Shown here one piece after another: positions 12,408 through 24,730 of a DNA stretch of 64,000 nt (the first letter of the stretch is position 1; the number at the start of each line of letters is the position of its first letter). The notes below the pieces were generated by a model. That model saw only the letters and a program-made list of their open reading frames with translations, was not told the DNA's origin and searched no databases. Both the position numbers and the translations under genes were made by a program. This DNA comes from Chrysaora quinquecirrha (lineage: Eukaryota > Cnidaria > Scyphozoa > Semaeostomeae > Pelagiidae), in assembly GCA_014526335.1 (NCBI GenBank), contig JACTAT010000294.1:744001-808000 (forward strand), read 5' to 3'.

Positions 12408-12797
12408 TACGCAGCTTGGCAACATACGTCCGTACGCCGTTGACCATGCCTTGCCTCAAGTGTTATTCCACAACAATTACAAGTAATCTTTCTGTGCTCA
12501 CATGTAGATGTGTGGGCCTGCAGATTTGCCTTTCTGTTCTTACTGGGCAAGATACATTTGGGCACCTAATGAGATCATTTGGGCACTCGTGTATGTTGAT
12601 GAGCTCCAATGACCCTTCTTTTCACATGATTGGCATTTTGCTTCTAGGCTTATCAAAGCTGCCTCAAGATTAAAATTTTTTGTTTTTCTTTCAGTTTCCA
12701 GCTCTTCCTTGCAAATTTGGCATGCCTTTCTTTCCCTCTCATAACAAGTGCTGCAAATTGTGTGGCCACATTTCATAACAACTGGATCAACAATCAC
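12408..12797 (-). pseudogene. RING/TRAF-type zinc finger gene fragment, frameshifted
   Basis: The minus frame from 12797 reads DPVVMKCGHTICSTCYERE followed by CQIC, the second half of a C3HC4 RING finger. The first Cys pair is missing and was probably in an upstream exon, because an acceptor-like ATTATAG lies about 20 bases before. Next comes a TRAF-finger-like segment (LEAKCQSCEKKGHW). The frame then shifts twice: ECPNDLIRCPNVSC is in one other frame and HTSTCEHRKITCNCC in another. RING-TRAF proteins are E3 ubiquitin ligases in receptor signalling. With two frameshifts and no first exon this looks like a broken host-gene copy, possibly captured by a retroelement. Confidence 0.6.
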
Positions 12798-12984
12798 AGA
12801 ATAACTATAATTGCAAAATAGCTGTTATCATTATAAAATTCAAGCTCAAGATACGCTGCTAAAAGGTTATTAGCTATAAACGAAACTTTCCTCAACAAGA
12901 TATATGTGCTGTAGTGTTCCATATTTCATAAATATGTTTTCCTTTTTAAGAGAATTTCAAAAATATAGACAACTTTATTTAAAC

Positions 12985-13008
12985 GTTTCGATCTATGATC
13001 TTCATCAG
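12985..13008 (-). ncRNA. Possible hammerhead-ribozyme core (Penelope-type)
   Basis: On minus the sequence reads CTGATGA, then the small hairpin AGATC-ATA-GATC, then GAAAC. These are the two invariant strands of the hammerhead catalytic core separated by a stem II. Penelope-like elements are known to carry minimal hammerheads with closely similar cores. The flank GTTTAAATAAAGTTG could form a short imperfect stem III ending in a GTT cleavage site. Stem I pairing is weak by eye, so this may be a decayed copy. Confidence 0.4.
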
Positions 13009-13029
13009 TAACTGTTCTTACAATGATTT

Positions 13030-13660
13030 GGCGCCTACTTAAATACCTATATTACAATGGGGTAACAACACAATAGCAACCTATCATGGGAACCTGCCTA
13101 ATACAACATAATGAATAAGACTTTTCCTTTTTAATGTATACACGTATAATTAAACTTTCAGGGAAGAACCTTTCATGACTTGCCAAAAAACTTGGAATTT
13201 TGTCCTTTGTGAAGGACAAAATACAAGAAGTTTGACTGAGAAACTTTCACACTTCACAGCACCATCAATGTGTTTTACAGGAATCAACTCCTTTAAAATC
13301 CAGTGATTTTTGCATCTTATTGATCTATCTATTATAAAATTTTATGATTATTAGACACAAAAGCCTTTTAAATCTATAGAATGAGCAAAGTTTGTGAAAA
13401 TTATTTTTATGTTGGTTGAAATTCGCAAATCTCATGTTGAGAAATGTTTGCTGGAATTAACATTCGCGAAGAATGTTTCTTCCCTTAAAGCACTCAAATA
13501 CCAAAAGTAAGATTTAGAAACATAGATAGATAACGATTATGTTTCCTGTGCTTTAAAATATGTAACGGTTGAAAGTACATATCACACTGGACACTGCAAG
13601 TATCTAGGAATTTCACAAATAAGGACAGCTCTTCCGATGGTGAGGGTTTCCTCTGTATAA
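13030..13660. other. Non-coding stretch
   Basis: I see no gene, tandem repeat or inverted repeat here. Its left part may belong to a Penelope-like 3' region, given the hammerhead-like core next to it. Confidence 0.5.
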
Positions 13661-13663
13661 ATG

Positions 13664-14196
13664 ATTTCAAGGTTACTAGCGCCATTATGAATTAGGTGAA
13701 AATTTTGGCATAATGGCGGCTCGCAGCAAAAACAAAAACAAGCCGCAGGTTTGAAAATTCATCAAAATTAGTTAAAACAAGGAATTCTAATGAACTTTTG
13801 ATTTTAAAGTAGAATAATAACTTATCTAATGAAATGAAATCATATTTGAAAGAAACTAGACGCTTTTCTGTGTTTTCTACTTCGATTTGCGGAGCAACCA
13901 GAAAACGACCTAGCCAAGGTAGGTATTCGTAAAATCGTATTTTTGGGCTGGTGGGTGATAGTTTGAGGCCGTTTTTCGTGTTAATCGAAAGATAAAAGGT
14001 GGCTTTACATGCTCTGAAGGTTTCGTAGCCCTTGACCTCCGTTTGACGAAGTTTTATGTTCTCAAAGTGGGAGTTCCATGTGCACAGTTTATGATGCGAC
14101 ATGCGAGGAACTCACCTCTTTGCTTCATTTATTTCTGTTTCTTCATTGGTTTACCTAAGAGGGGATACCCCCCTAAGTCTGTTTTCATTGGCTGTC
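13664..14196 (-). repeat. Inverted repeat, left arm (~530 bp)
   Basis: This arm is the reverse complement of 14715-15247 with very few differences. Each arm carries the same 136-aa open frame (minus here, 14102-13692) with one amino-acid difference. It resembles no family I know and its conservation is explained by the repeat. On plus the arm contains ATGGCGGCTCGCAGC at 13711 followed by a possible splice donor (CAG/GTTTGA). Confidence 0.93.
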
Positions 14197-14714
14197 GCCG
14201 AAAAATATTTCCACTTTAAGCATAGGGTAAAAAAGTATTATACTCTTCCTAAAATATTAAAATTGCGAATTCATCAAAATCCAAAGCTAAAATTTTTGAA
14301 AATCGAAAACACATTCTAGATAACTGTAACTGTCAAAGTTAACCCCATTTGCCTGAATGTTTGGTCCAGAACGTTCCCTGAAACTGACGCATATCTGTGT
14401 CTTACTCAGAAGTGCATTAGGCAACCCCCCGGAAAACCCGCACGTTTGAAATCACCTACTTCTGAACTGCAAGAGATTGGTTTTTTTTGTGCTCTTATTA
14501 GGATTCATTGTTCATTTTCAGCGTCAATCAACGTAATATTATAACTATTGTTGCAAATTTTTAGAAGATTCTTGGCAAGAGTTGGCTTGAATACGGATTT
14601 TTCAAGTCATGTGTACCAAATAAAATAGACGCCAGGGGGGGCACTCCATACATGAAGACACAGCGGATATGTTTTTCGGTGAATCGCGCATTCATTGACC
14701 CGAGTTTTTGGCAG
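14197..14714. other. Loop between the inverted arms (~520 bp)
   Basis: A unique non-coding spacer. It includes GGGGGG-rich and AT-rich pieces, with no gene or recognisable RNA. The arms and spacer together could form a very large hairpin. Confidence 0.6.
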
Positions 14715-15247
14715 CAACCAATGAAAACAGACTTAGGGGGGTATCCCCTCTTAGGTAAACCAATGAAGAAACAGAAATAAATGAAGCAAAGAGGTGAGTT
14801 CCTCGCATGTCGCATCATAAACTGTGCACATGGAACTCCCACTTTGAGAACATAAAACTTCGTCAAACGGAGGTCAAGGGCTACGAAACCTTCAGAGCAT
14901 GTAAAGCCACCTTTTATCTTTCGATTAACACGAAAAACGGCCTCAAACTATCACCCACCAGCCCAAAAATACGATTTTACGAATACCTACCTTGGCTAGG
15001 TCGTTTTCTGGTTGCTCCGCAAATCGAAGTAGAAAACACAGAAAAGCGTCTAGTTTCTTTCAAATATGATTTCATTTCATTAGATAAGTTATTATTCTAC
15101 TTTAAAATCAAAAGTTCATTAGAATTCCTTCTTTTAACTAATTTTGATGAATTTTCAAACCTGCGGCTTGTTTTTGTTTTTGCTGCAAGCCGCCATTATG
15201 CCAAAATTTTCACCTAATTCATATGGCGCTAGTAACCTTGAAATCGT
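14715..15247 (+). repeat. Inverted repeat, right arm (~530 bp)
   Basis: Reverse complement of 13664-14196. Its outer part (from 15089) is also the beginning of copy B of the large direct repeat and matches window position 1 onwards. The inverted repeat and the direct repeat therefore share sequence, and copy A probably has a similar structure just outside the window. Confidence 0.93.
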
Positions 15248-17055
15248 TTATTCATCTCTGTTTACCGTTTAATAGGAAAGGCTTTAATAGGAAAGATTTT
15301 ATAAAGTTGCCATCGTACTTCTATATAAGGTGTAGGTTCTTAAATTTAATACGAGGACTACATATTCTTTTGCTCTGTACATGTTAAGTTTTTATCATAA
15401 AATTGCTAATGATAAGGATTAGTATATTGCCAAACAAATTGCTGACTGACTCACCCTTTCTTCTGGATGGCTGTCTGTATTCCTTATTCTAAATGAAGAC
15501 TCGCACTGTAACTTAATAAGAGTAAGAGAGTTAGATCTTTAGATTTGTGATTGCCGAGAAGCTGATTAAATTCAAAAGTATTTGGACACATAAATATTTA
15601 CTGAACAGACGGGACATCAAAACGCTGCTGGATATTGGAATTCATCACATACATACTGTAACGGATGTTGACAGATTTTTTTATTCCTACCACCAGCATC
15701 AATCAGGAAGAAGGTCAAGGTGCACATTTTAACTGCTTTCAGGGATGGATTTCTAATTAACAGGATTATCACAGTATAAGTACACGTGGTCACAGTATAT
15801 ACTATCCTTGGCTACTCAATAGCTGCTGTTAAGCCCTGTCTTTTCCCTAGAGGGTTAAGCAAAAGTTCTGTCCCAAAAACATTGCACACACATTCTTTGA
15901 TTAGAGACTGCTAAGCAATTTGAAAAAATGACCGTGAATTCTCGAATGCACATGTTTTGAAATTGGTATTGTAACCGATATGCGAGTTAACAAGCCCAGG
16001 GGGTAGTGAAGACATTTTGACACATTTACTTAGGTTTTTCCTTATCTGAATACTACCTTGCTTTTACGACACTTGCTTATAACAATATGCGTTCCTCCAT
16101 CTTGAATCTTGTGGTGCAATTCTTTTAGAACCTTGTGTGTAGTTTGTATCAGTGGTGCAGTTTTTCATAAGCAACTTCAGTCATGCCTAGTTCAAAATTT
16201 CCTTCTTTTTGGACCTGTTATGGCCACCTTTTTGCAGCAAAAGTGGCTTAGTATTTGCTTAATCTTAACTGTATATTCCCGTCAAGGAAGCAGAATTCCA
16301 ATAGAGATCGAGGTTTGGTGCATACTAAAGACCATCAACCGAGCGATCACTGTTTCTTTTATTCAGCTTTATGGCATGCAAAACACACCTTTCTCAAAAA
16401 AGAACATCTGTACAAAAACTCTTTTCTCGGAGTAAAAGCTACTTCACCCCATAAATGAATTACCATGGAAAGAAGTCGAATTCTTATAGAGATCTGGGTT
16501 TGGTGCATACTTAAGTCCATTAACCAAGTGATCACTGTTTCTTTTGTTCAGTTTCATTGCTAGAAATACGCACTTTCTCAAAGTGAATGCTTATACAAGA
16601 ACAAGTAGCATTGCAGTACCAATTATTAAATGAGAGACAGGGCTTCCATTCAACAATATATTACTTCATTTATCCTGTCCCTATCTTCAGACTAAAACAA
16701 ATTCACAAATGGCATTTGACAATAGACAAGAAAAATTTTTTCACTCTAACTATAATTTTTTTATCATCGATGCAAAACCTATTTCACTCAGTGACATTTT
16801 TCTTCCAGTCTACATGATGGTTAAGCTTATTTCGGATTTACAGTTTTCTTTTAGGAAAACAAACTTTATAACAAAAACTAGGCTAGCCATAAGCCGAATC
16901 TCAGGATATAAAAAGCTGAATGATACTGTAACGGGGCTGGACCATTTTACTATTATACAATCTTGGTAATTTTCACTAATAGCGTACACTCATGATAATT
17001 TCTGTGTTGGAGCGAAAACAGTTTTCTACAACAAAACTTCAGAATATATACTGTC

Positions 17056-17517
17056 AGGTGCCTAATTGCCCTCCCCCTGCTTATTAAATTTTTGAAAAAT
17101 TTTCGACCTCCCCCACTCTTATTAGGACCCCCCACTTATTAAGATTTGCAGTGATGTTGGTGTCAATATTTCTTACATTATTGTATGAATTTAACTAACC
17201 GAAAAAATGAATTGTTTATAATTTTACATGAGATGATTTAGATTAAGATTTTTTATTGTTCCTTTTTTTCTAGTAATGTTTTTCCGATAAACTGTTCTTG
17301 TGTTAATCCTTGCATTATATAAAGTTTTGTATTAGGTTGAATTTTTCTAGCGAATGAACTCATTATGTGGCATTGTCTAGCTCCTAGTACCCTAGTTGTT
17401 GCAACCCTACAAACAATTCTGACCCCCCTTTCCGACCCCTTGCTAATTAGATTGTGAAAAAAGTTCCAACCCCCCAACCCCAACCTATTCCGACCCCCCC
17501 CCAGCAATTAGGCACCT
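17056..17517. repeat. MITE-like C-rich repeat with inverted ends (copy B)
   Basis: Second copy of 1968-2427, with the same AGGTGCCTAATTGC inverted ends and a slightly longer C-run before the right end. Confidence 0.55.
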
Positions 17518-20234
17518 AAGAGTAGCATTCTAGTTTAATTTTTCTCTCTTGAGAGATGCAATACAGTATCGTGTACTCCTTGTAAATTGCACCTCTAATA
17601 GCTATAGGTTATTGAGAGTTTATTGTACATGTAGATATGTTTACCTGTAAATGTCGACACATCTTAGAAAAAGGTCCTGCAATCAATGTTACTGTTGGTC
17701 GTGTACAGAGTGGGGCAGGGGAACACTACAAAGAATCATAATAGAGATGCCGTGAAAGTCATAGCTTGTAACTGAGGAACAAAACTTAAGAATAACATCT
17801 TTGTATGAGGCTCATAATAAGAACAATGGAGAGGAAAATAATCTTCAATAGGAACAGCTTATAACAGGCAAGTGAACTTCTTTCAAACTAGTTTAGTTTA
17901 GCCTCCTCCTTATAAGTGACCTGATGGACCCTGGCTAGTATGGATCTTTTATTTCCAGGCTAGATAACTAGCTCTTTTAGCTTTCTTTGATCCGAGATTG
18001 CATATTCACAATCATGGGCAAAATTGTTTTGGGACAATACTGACGACTTGTATGCTTAGATCCTTTATTACCCCAACTTAACCCCCCTCCACTAGCTCAA
18101 TTTTTGATACATTGTTTGATTCACATCCAAAATTGCCGGTCCATCATGCAGGCAATAATATGCGGTTGGTTACATTTTTTGTAGTTTTTGGTTTGGAATA
18201 AAACCGAGTGCCATGTCATTGGCATTGGAGCACATCCTCAGGGCCCTTTAACTGTACTGATAATAAGGAACAACAGGAGCACGCAAGTATTTCTTCTGAA
18301 GGGATTCTTGTCTGAGAACCTATGTCAACTACCGAAAAAGGAAGAATGGCTCCAATTTCAAACCCAAGCATATGAAGTGACGCAAATGTAAATGCAAAAA
18401 AAAGAAACTACTTAGACCTTCTCTTACAGTAAAGGGCTGTGTTGATTCTGAAAAGTTACAAAAATCACAAAAAATGCACAAGAATCACCAAAAAACGCAC
18501 ACCAAACCAACGTGATGTGAACATAATCATCCAAGCATGCTTTTCATCATTGTTTCTACTTGCCTTCTACATTGTCTCTAATTTAGGAGAATGAAGATAA
18601 ATTAAGGATGCTTTCTATAATAAGGATGCAAGGATAAGTTCGCTGTTGTTTAAACTTGGATTTTCAAGGATTTTTCCCAAGACTGAACTTTTGTAAGCCT
18701 AGAGATGTGGGTTGAATATCAAAATAAGACCAGAAGACCAGATGTTTTAAGCGAGCAAATGAAAGCTAGCAAATGTTTCATTATTGCACAAACCTAGTCC
18801 CTCTCCCCACATTTTCATAGGAATAGTATTGCTATCTCAAGGAATAAGTGCAGACTAAGAATATTTCAGGTGTGCAAATGCGAAATATTAGAACAGCCAG
18901 CCAAGATCAGAAAATCACTTGCTCTTATCAACAGAGAGAGTGAAGACTTGGATTTCTTGCAGATGTGCACCTTTATTTATTTTATCTATATCTATATAAA
19001 CAGAAATAATCTGCTTTGGCTCGAACTTGTTTACCTGAGTAGTGAGCCGCAGCCAAACTTTCGTGTAAAAGATGCATGTATTCTAGAACAGATTAGATTG
19101 GAAGCAAAAGACTTGCTGTAGTCGCATCACAAACATGCATGGTTTCAATAATTGATCAAGCCACAGGTCTTGGATTCAAGGTACGGTTACGTTTAAGTCA
19201 AGGGAATTTTTCCTTAATAAGTCAATTTGGGCAATTTTGGGGCTTTCCTTCCAAATACAATCGGTATATCAGTAGTTTCGGAGGTGCTCAGCCTCTATTC
19301 CTAGCAAAGTCTTGTTCTCGATTAAATCGTGAAACGTCTTCATATGCTTGATTATTTATGGTTTGCTGTTAGATCTGAGTGCATCAAAGTAAGTCAAGGC
19401 TATAAGATTGAAAACAACAAGTGTTTGTCAGACCCAAACCATTTTCCTCATATTCCCCTCCCAAATTGCAGATCTTTAATTTGAAACTTGGAATTGGTGA
19501 ACTTTGATCAAAACTTTTGAAAGTTTAGTGAGCAAACCTTATACGAAATATGCGCATGGTTCACTTGATATGGCATTTAATGGCATTTAATAGTGTGGTG
19601 ATTGTAACTGCATTTGAAAATCAACCTTGTTTTTGTAGACCTATTACATTCCTCCAACTCTTTTGGAAACAGCTATTAACAATTACAACAACATAAGTAA
19701 TGTTTACTCAGACCTGGGTGGTGGGGGTGTGAGACGTAGGCTACAATAAATGTAATAAGTCTAACTTATTTGTGCTTAACAGTAACTTTTGCCTGTGAAT
19801 GGTTGGTTCCTACCTTCTATAAAGCACTTAGTCTATTGAAAAATTTTAATGCAAACAGGGAAATAGAGAGGGAGGAAATAGAAGGAGGAAATAATAAGTC
19901 TAGGTATTTCATAACAATAATAATGATAATAACCATGATCAGTCGGTTAGAGTCATTATTAGAAAAAGATTACTTTTGCCTTTAAGGCCCTATCTACACG
20001 AGAGCCTAGAATTTGCCCAAACCAGCGGGTTACATTTGCCCAATGCCAAATTCCTTTCAATCTGCCTAATATATAAGGGCATTTTCCTCAGTATGCCCCA
20101 GCAGGATAGTTAGTAGCTCACTTTGACATGACATGTTATCTGTCAGCAATAGTTGAGTGATCTAACAAACAAGGTCGGTGGTCGACCGTAATTCTTTTAC
20201 TTTATTCTGTACTCTGAGGTTGACGCGTTGAAAA

Positions 20235-21257
20235 ATGGCTGGATTTCGAAGATTTGTAAACGCAAATTTTACTAACAACGACGATTTATATGATGATTCT
20301 CAAGACCCAGATGTATACCCAAGAGCTTGTAGTACACCACGTGAATATACGCAGCAAAGTAATAATCAACAACACGTTAGTTTTCCGACCCCAAGAGTTT
20401 TTCCGCCAACTTTTAGCGCTATGCAAAGTTCTGTTCCAAATGCATTTTCGCCGTCATTTTTTGAAATGAATTACCAGCATCGACCTTATAATCAGCCTAG
20501 CCAAGAACCCACTACAAGACCCGCGATGATCGAAGACTCTAATGTGAAAAAAACCATGGAAAAAAATGCAAGAACAAGATGGACAGAGAATGAAACGAGC
20601 ACGCTAGTGAACACGTGGAAAGAATGTTTTGTTGAACTCGAGAGCCATAAGAACCCAGCTGCTTGGAAAAGAATAGTTGTTGCCGTAAATGAGAGGGGCA
20701 CAGGTAAGATGGTGGATCAGGTAAAGAAGAAACTAAGAAAGTTGAAAGACAATTACAAAGAGGCCAAGGATAACAACAGTAGAAGTGGGGCTGCAAGAAA
20801 TTTGCTGAAATATTATAATCTCTTCGATGAAGTTCTCGGGACGAGGAGTTTGGTGAGACTCACTGAAGTACAAGAAAGTGGGCAAGGCGTCCAGCAGCAA
20901 GATGCCCAATCTTCCTTGCAATACAACATTGGAGAGGCTGTTGATGAAGAAGTTGCTGGAGACCTGGAAGACGCTGAGCCTCCCCCTGCTGTGTGTGCTC
21001 CTCCACAGCCGAAAAGAACAAAGAAAAAAAAGGAATCTAAGTCTTCTGCATCAGCCCAGATGGTAGGATTCTTAGAAGATATCCAACAGCAACAACAAGA
21101 CAGTATGAAGCAGTTCCTCGATGGTATGAAAGAAATTGAGGAAAGTAGCGGAAGGCATAGGGCAGATACACTTCTAAGTGTGGCAAAGTTATTTGCAGAC
21201 AGAGAGAATAGGAAGAGAGGAAGAGATGATGATTCTTTCAACAGTGACACTTTTTAA
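20235..21257 (+). CDS. Harbinger Myb/SANT-like DNA-binding protein, intact (340 aa)
   Basis: Open from ATG in GAAAAATGGCTGG to TAA. Residues ~1-105 are Asn/Gln/Pro-rich and probably disordered. Residues ~110-205 form a Myb/SANT-like (MADF-related) domain: RTRWTENETSTLVNTWK, then AAWKRIVVAVNERG, then VKKKLRKLKDNYKEAKD. A nuclear-localisation-type cluster PKRTKKKKES follows near residue 265, then a Gln-rich segment and a charged C-terminus. In PIF/Harbinger elements this second protein binds DNA and partners the transposase. It converges tail to tail on the transposase gene. It is the only fully open Harbinger gene here, while its transposase is dead. Confidence 0.92.
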   Translation: MAGFRRFVNANFTNNDDLYDDSQDPDVYPRACSTPREYTQQSNNQQHVSFPTPRVFPPTFSAMQSSVPNAFSPSFFEMNYQHRPYNQPSQEPTTRPAMIEDSNVKKTMEKNARTRWTENETSTLVNTWKECFVELESHKNPAAWKRIVVAVNERGTGKMVDQVKKKLRKLKDNYKEAKDNNSRSGAARNLLKYYNLFDEVLGTRSLVRLTEVQESGQGVQQQDAQSSLQYNIGEAVDEEVAGDLEDAEPPPAVCAPPQPKRTKKKKESKSSASAQMVGFLEDIQQQQQDSMKQFLDGMKEIEESSGRHRADTLLSVAKLFADRENRKRGRDDDSFNSDTF

Positions 21258-21349
21258 TTATATCATCATCATTATCATATCATATATCTTATATCATCAT
21301 TATTATATCATATATCATATATCTTATATCATCATTATTATTATTCATT
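21258..21349. repeat. AT-rich ATATC/ATC simple repeat (copy B)
   Basis: Counterpart of 6170-6262, in the spacer between the two convergent Harbinger genes. Confidence 0.8.
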
Positions 21350-21487
21350 TTGTTTCTACAGCTTTATTATTAATTAATCTTAAATGTCTTGCATATCGAT
21401 CAAGTCAATGTATTGTTTTGCTGATTTAAAATTTATGTAACAATTATATAGAATAACAAGCGAGCTTGATATGTTTCAAAATATGTT

Positions 21488-22742
21488 TCAATCAATAGAT
21501 TCATTCTGCAACTGCTCATCAACGTAGCTAACAAGCATTTGACGAATCCTATCAGCGGACCGATTTGTTTCCCTTGAGGCCGACTGTTGAAGAACATATG
21601 GCTCAATAACATCATATATTGGCTCATTAAACTGCTGGCAAATATTATGCAACACAGTGCAAGCAATTGCAACATCAGAAGCATAGGATGGCTCTAATTC
21701 CAATTTTCCCAAAAGAAGTCTCCACCGCCCTTTCAAGACACCAAATGCTCTTTCAATAGACACTCTGGCTTGAGAAAGAGCTGGGTTGAAAGTCTTTGTC
21801 GTGGCCGCATATCTTTTTCTTATGAAAATGGCTTTATGAGCCAGTCTGCCTGAGGATACGCTGCATCACCAACCAAGTATGGTTTAATGGGCGTTTCATT
21901 GTTGATATAGAAAATTGGTCCGGTTAAAATTTGCTTATTTATAGCCTCTCTGAATACCCATGTATTGCGTAGAATTCTCGAATCGTGTACCGAACCGGAA
22001 AGCCTGCAGACATACTTAAAAATTTCTAAGTTCCATCGCAAATACCTTGACAGCCAATACTATATCTATGTTTCCTATCAAAGAAGTCAACAGTACTTTT
22101 TTCAGGAGCAGAAATTTCAATATGTGTCCCGTCTATAGCCCCAAACACATTTGGAAGAGGCGAAAGATTCTTGAAAGTTTGCACCGATTTTTCACAATTT
22201 GTTGCTGTTCTGGGCCAGCAAATAAACATTTCCTTTAGGTGAACTAGCGCACCGACGAAGTCCTTTGTTATGCGACAGACAATTGAGCGAGAAATACCAA
22301 ATGTTTGACCAATTGATCTATATGACCCACCATTCGCGAGCCACCAAACACCAACAGCAACTCTTTTTGGTAATGGAATTGTGAGGCGCATATTTGTTTG
22401 TTTTTTTGTTAAAAAGGGTCGAACACGATCACATATAAAATCAAACGTTTCACCGCTCATACGATAGTGAGCATGCCAATAATTTGGATCCAAGTGCTTA
22501 CTTGTGTTCAAATCAGCCGAGTAATATGTTTCAAACTCATTTTCTTGCCGATGATAAACCCAAGCCCGCCTGTCTTGGTATAAATTTGCAAAATATCTTA
22601 TTGCTGCTATTTGCATTTGGAGACTTCGTGTAGCCAGTACATTATATCCAAAATAAAGCATTCTACGTATTCTGCTCTGTCTGTCCTGCTCCAAGAGATA
22701 AGCAGTGATAAGGAGAAATATAACTAATTCTTCGTCAGACAT
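21488..22742 (-). pseudogene. PIF/Harbinger DDE transposase, broken (copy B)
   Basis: The minus frame is open from 22895 (likely true start MSDEELVIFLL at 22742) down to a TAG at about 22026. It covers the N-terminal helical region, a helix-turn-helix-like part (SIGQTFGISRSIVCRI) and the first catalytic Asp in FGAIDGTHIEI, around residue 255 of the long frame. After the TAG the next segment contains LVGDAAYP with the second Asp. It is shifted by one missing base near 21996 (CCGG, against CCCGG in copy A). The last segment has SIERAFGVLKGRW with the catalytic Glu and is shifted again by a missing A near 21797. All three catalytic residues survive but no single product does. Confidence 0.87.
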
Positions 22743-24204
22743 TTTGTACTCAAAATGGTGTGTATCAATGACAATAAACGTAAATGAATAAGATATTATT
22801 TGAAGTGCGCTTGGGGACTGAGATCGCAGTCTGTAGATCGCTGTGTTAGAGCTTGTCGTTGACAGCTTGGGCACGTTGGAGATCCTCTGGACCATCTCCT
22901 TTTTTCCTTAGCTGTCATCGGCGGCTTCTTTCATGTGTTCCCACAATTTTCGCTTGTGAAAAACACTGAAAGTAACCATCCACACGACGAAAGTTGCCCA
23001 AGCGACTTGATAATTGGGTTAATCCCCTCTGGAATGCAATAGGGCAGGTTTAGGGCTCTCGTGTAGATAGGCCCTAAGTGCCCTCTAAGGCTGGAGGCGG
23101 GTATCCGTTGTTGCCATCAATGTGTTCGCTTCTACAGCCATGAATTTTTATCTAATTAGGACATCATTTTTAATGTTTACTCCTTTGCTTATGAAAAGAT
23201 TTCAATGCTTTCTCAGGCTTTCTTTCTTTTTCTTTGTAATTTCTCAGTTGCGATTTTTTCTTTTGATAACGCTACATTTACTACTACATTTCAATTTTGA
23301 TGATGTTGATGATGGAAAAGAAAGGATCGAGCTCTTTTGACAAATAATTAATGGATTGCTGTTTTCCAGTGTGCATTGCGCAGCATGACTGAGAGAAAGT
23401 GATGGGAGTATGCCCTGCTGCAATGCTATCACTATCAACAAAGAGAACCTGGAGGCCAGTAATCAATTTTCTTCAGCATGATTGAAATTGGAAGTATAGT
23501 ATATAGAATGTGATCATCGTGTTTCAAAGATTTGTTAAAATCGATGTACACCAATTTTCACTCGTTTTGCTTTGGATAACTCAGATGGAATTTGTTCCAA
23601 TTGTTTCTGGTTTTCTGCATCAACAGATTACGAAATTGGAAGAAGGACAAATAATCAGGGCGCAAATACAAGGAAAGATAACACAATAGTAATTGCAAAG
23701 TAAAGGTAAAAATTCGTTTAATGTTTCTTCCTTAATAATCTACTTCATAAACATACATGCTGGGTGTAAAATTTCCTCAAATGAAAAGTACCTCAGAGCA
23801 CTTTGTCAATATGGTAAAACATAGATTTGAATATTATTGTATCACAAGGTTGCAAGGACTGCATGTCTGCATGTGATGGATTGATAATCGTTTTTGGTGG
23901 CATACTGTTCTTTTATAACAACCAAAACTAAATAACGAAATGTTTTAATTAAAGATATCGATTACGCCTTCACAAGGAATATTCCCTTAAAAACGATTAT
24001 CTAGACGTTGGCTTCCTTAACAATATATGCGGGTTGTCCATGCAGGTTTAAAGTTTGTCAAGCAAATCTCATCTTGGTTCCAAGGTTTTGCTCCAAGAAC
24101 GAACAAAAATGTAATTATTCCCTTATGAGAAGAATCTTCTAATATGCTTCCGATAGTACTCACATGCTAGGGAATCTGGAAGCTCTGCTTTGGTTGGTTA
24201 TTAT

Positions 24205-24244
24205 GCTCTACTGTGGTGGAATTTTTTACATACCACAGTAGAGC
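24205..24244. repeat. 40-bp hairpin (copy B)
   Basis: Same GCTCTACTGTGG / CCACAGTAGAGC hairpin as at 9116-9155. Confidence 0.7.
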
Positions 24245-24382
24245 TTACCCACCACTATTTCGGCATGTATTTCTGTACTGCAAGTAAATATTATTAAGTA
24301 ATAGTATCTTTTCAAAAGTATCAAATACTATCAGACACACTATCGTCATGAGTTTTGTTTGACAATAAGAAAGCAGAAATTC

Positions 24383-24730
24383 GGGAGGGTACTATCATTG
24401 AGGCCCAACAGGGGGTCCAGTTGGTTTCAGGGTATTACCAAATGGCTAACAAATGGCTCAATTCATAGAAATAAAGACATGATAGTGCATTTGGGGGGTG
24501 GCTGGTTTTGAGAGTTACTAGCCCTTTACATCTAATTTTCTGATGTTTTATGTATTTTTGAATGCTAGAAAACGTTTATGACAACATTTTGTTACGGGAT
24601 TAGATGTTATCAAAATTTCTTACTTTTCTAACTAACTTCACTAACATTTCAGGTTTATTTTGAAAATTTAGGCTTTGGCCCTCATGAGCCCTCACTGAAC
24701 CCCCTGTTTTACCTCAATGGGAGTACTCCC
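24383..24730. repeat. Short MITE-like element with inverted ends (copy B)
   Basis: Second copy of 9294-9646, shorter by several bases in the G-run. Confidence 0.55.

Larger units (their letters stand above)
19986..23074. mobile_element. PIF/Harbinger DNA transposon, copy B
   Basis: 3089 bp, with the same ends as copy A and TAA duplications at 19983-19985 and 23075-23077. The Myb-like gene is intact and the transposase gene has fewer lesions than in copy A. Flanking sequence is homologous between A and B, so the element was present before the larger duplication. Confidence 0.93.

Noticed and set aside
13692..15217. Identical 136-aa open frames in both inverted arms, as a real gene pair
   Set aside because: The similarity is fully explained by the inverted repeat; the frame has no recognisable motif, and the same DNA in copy A (position 1 onwards) holds only its tail.
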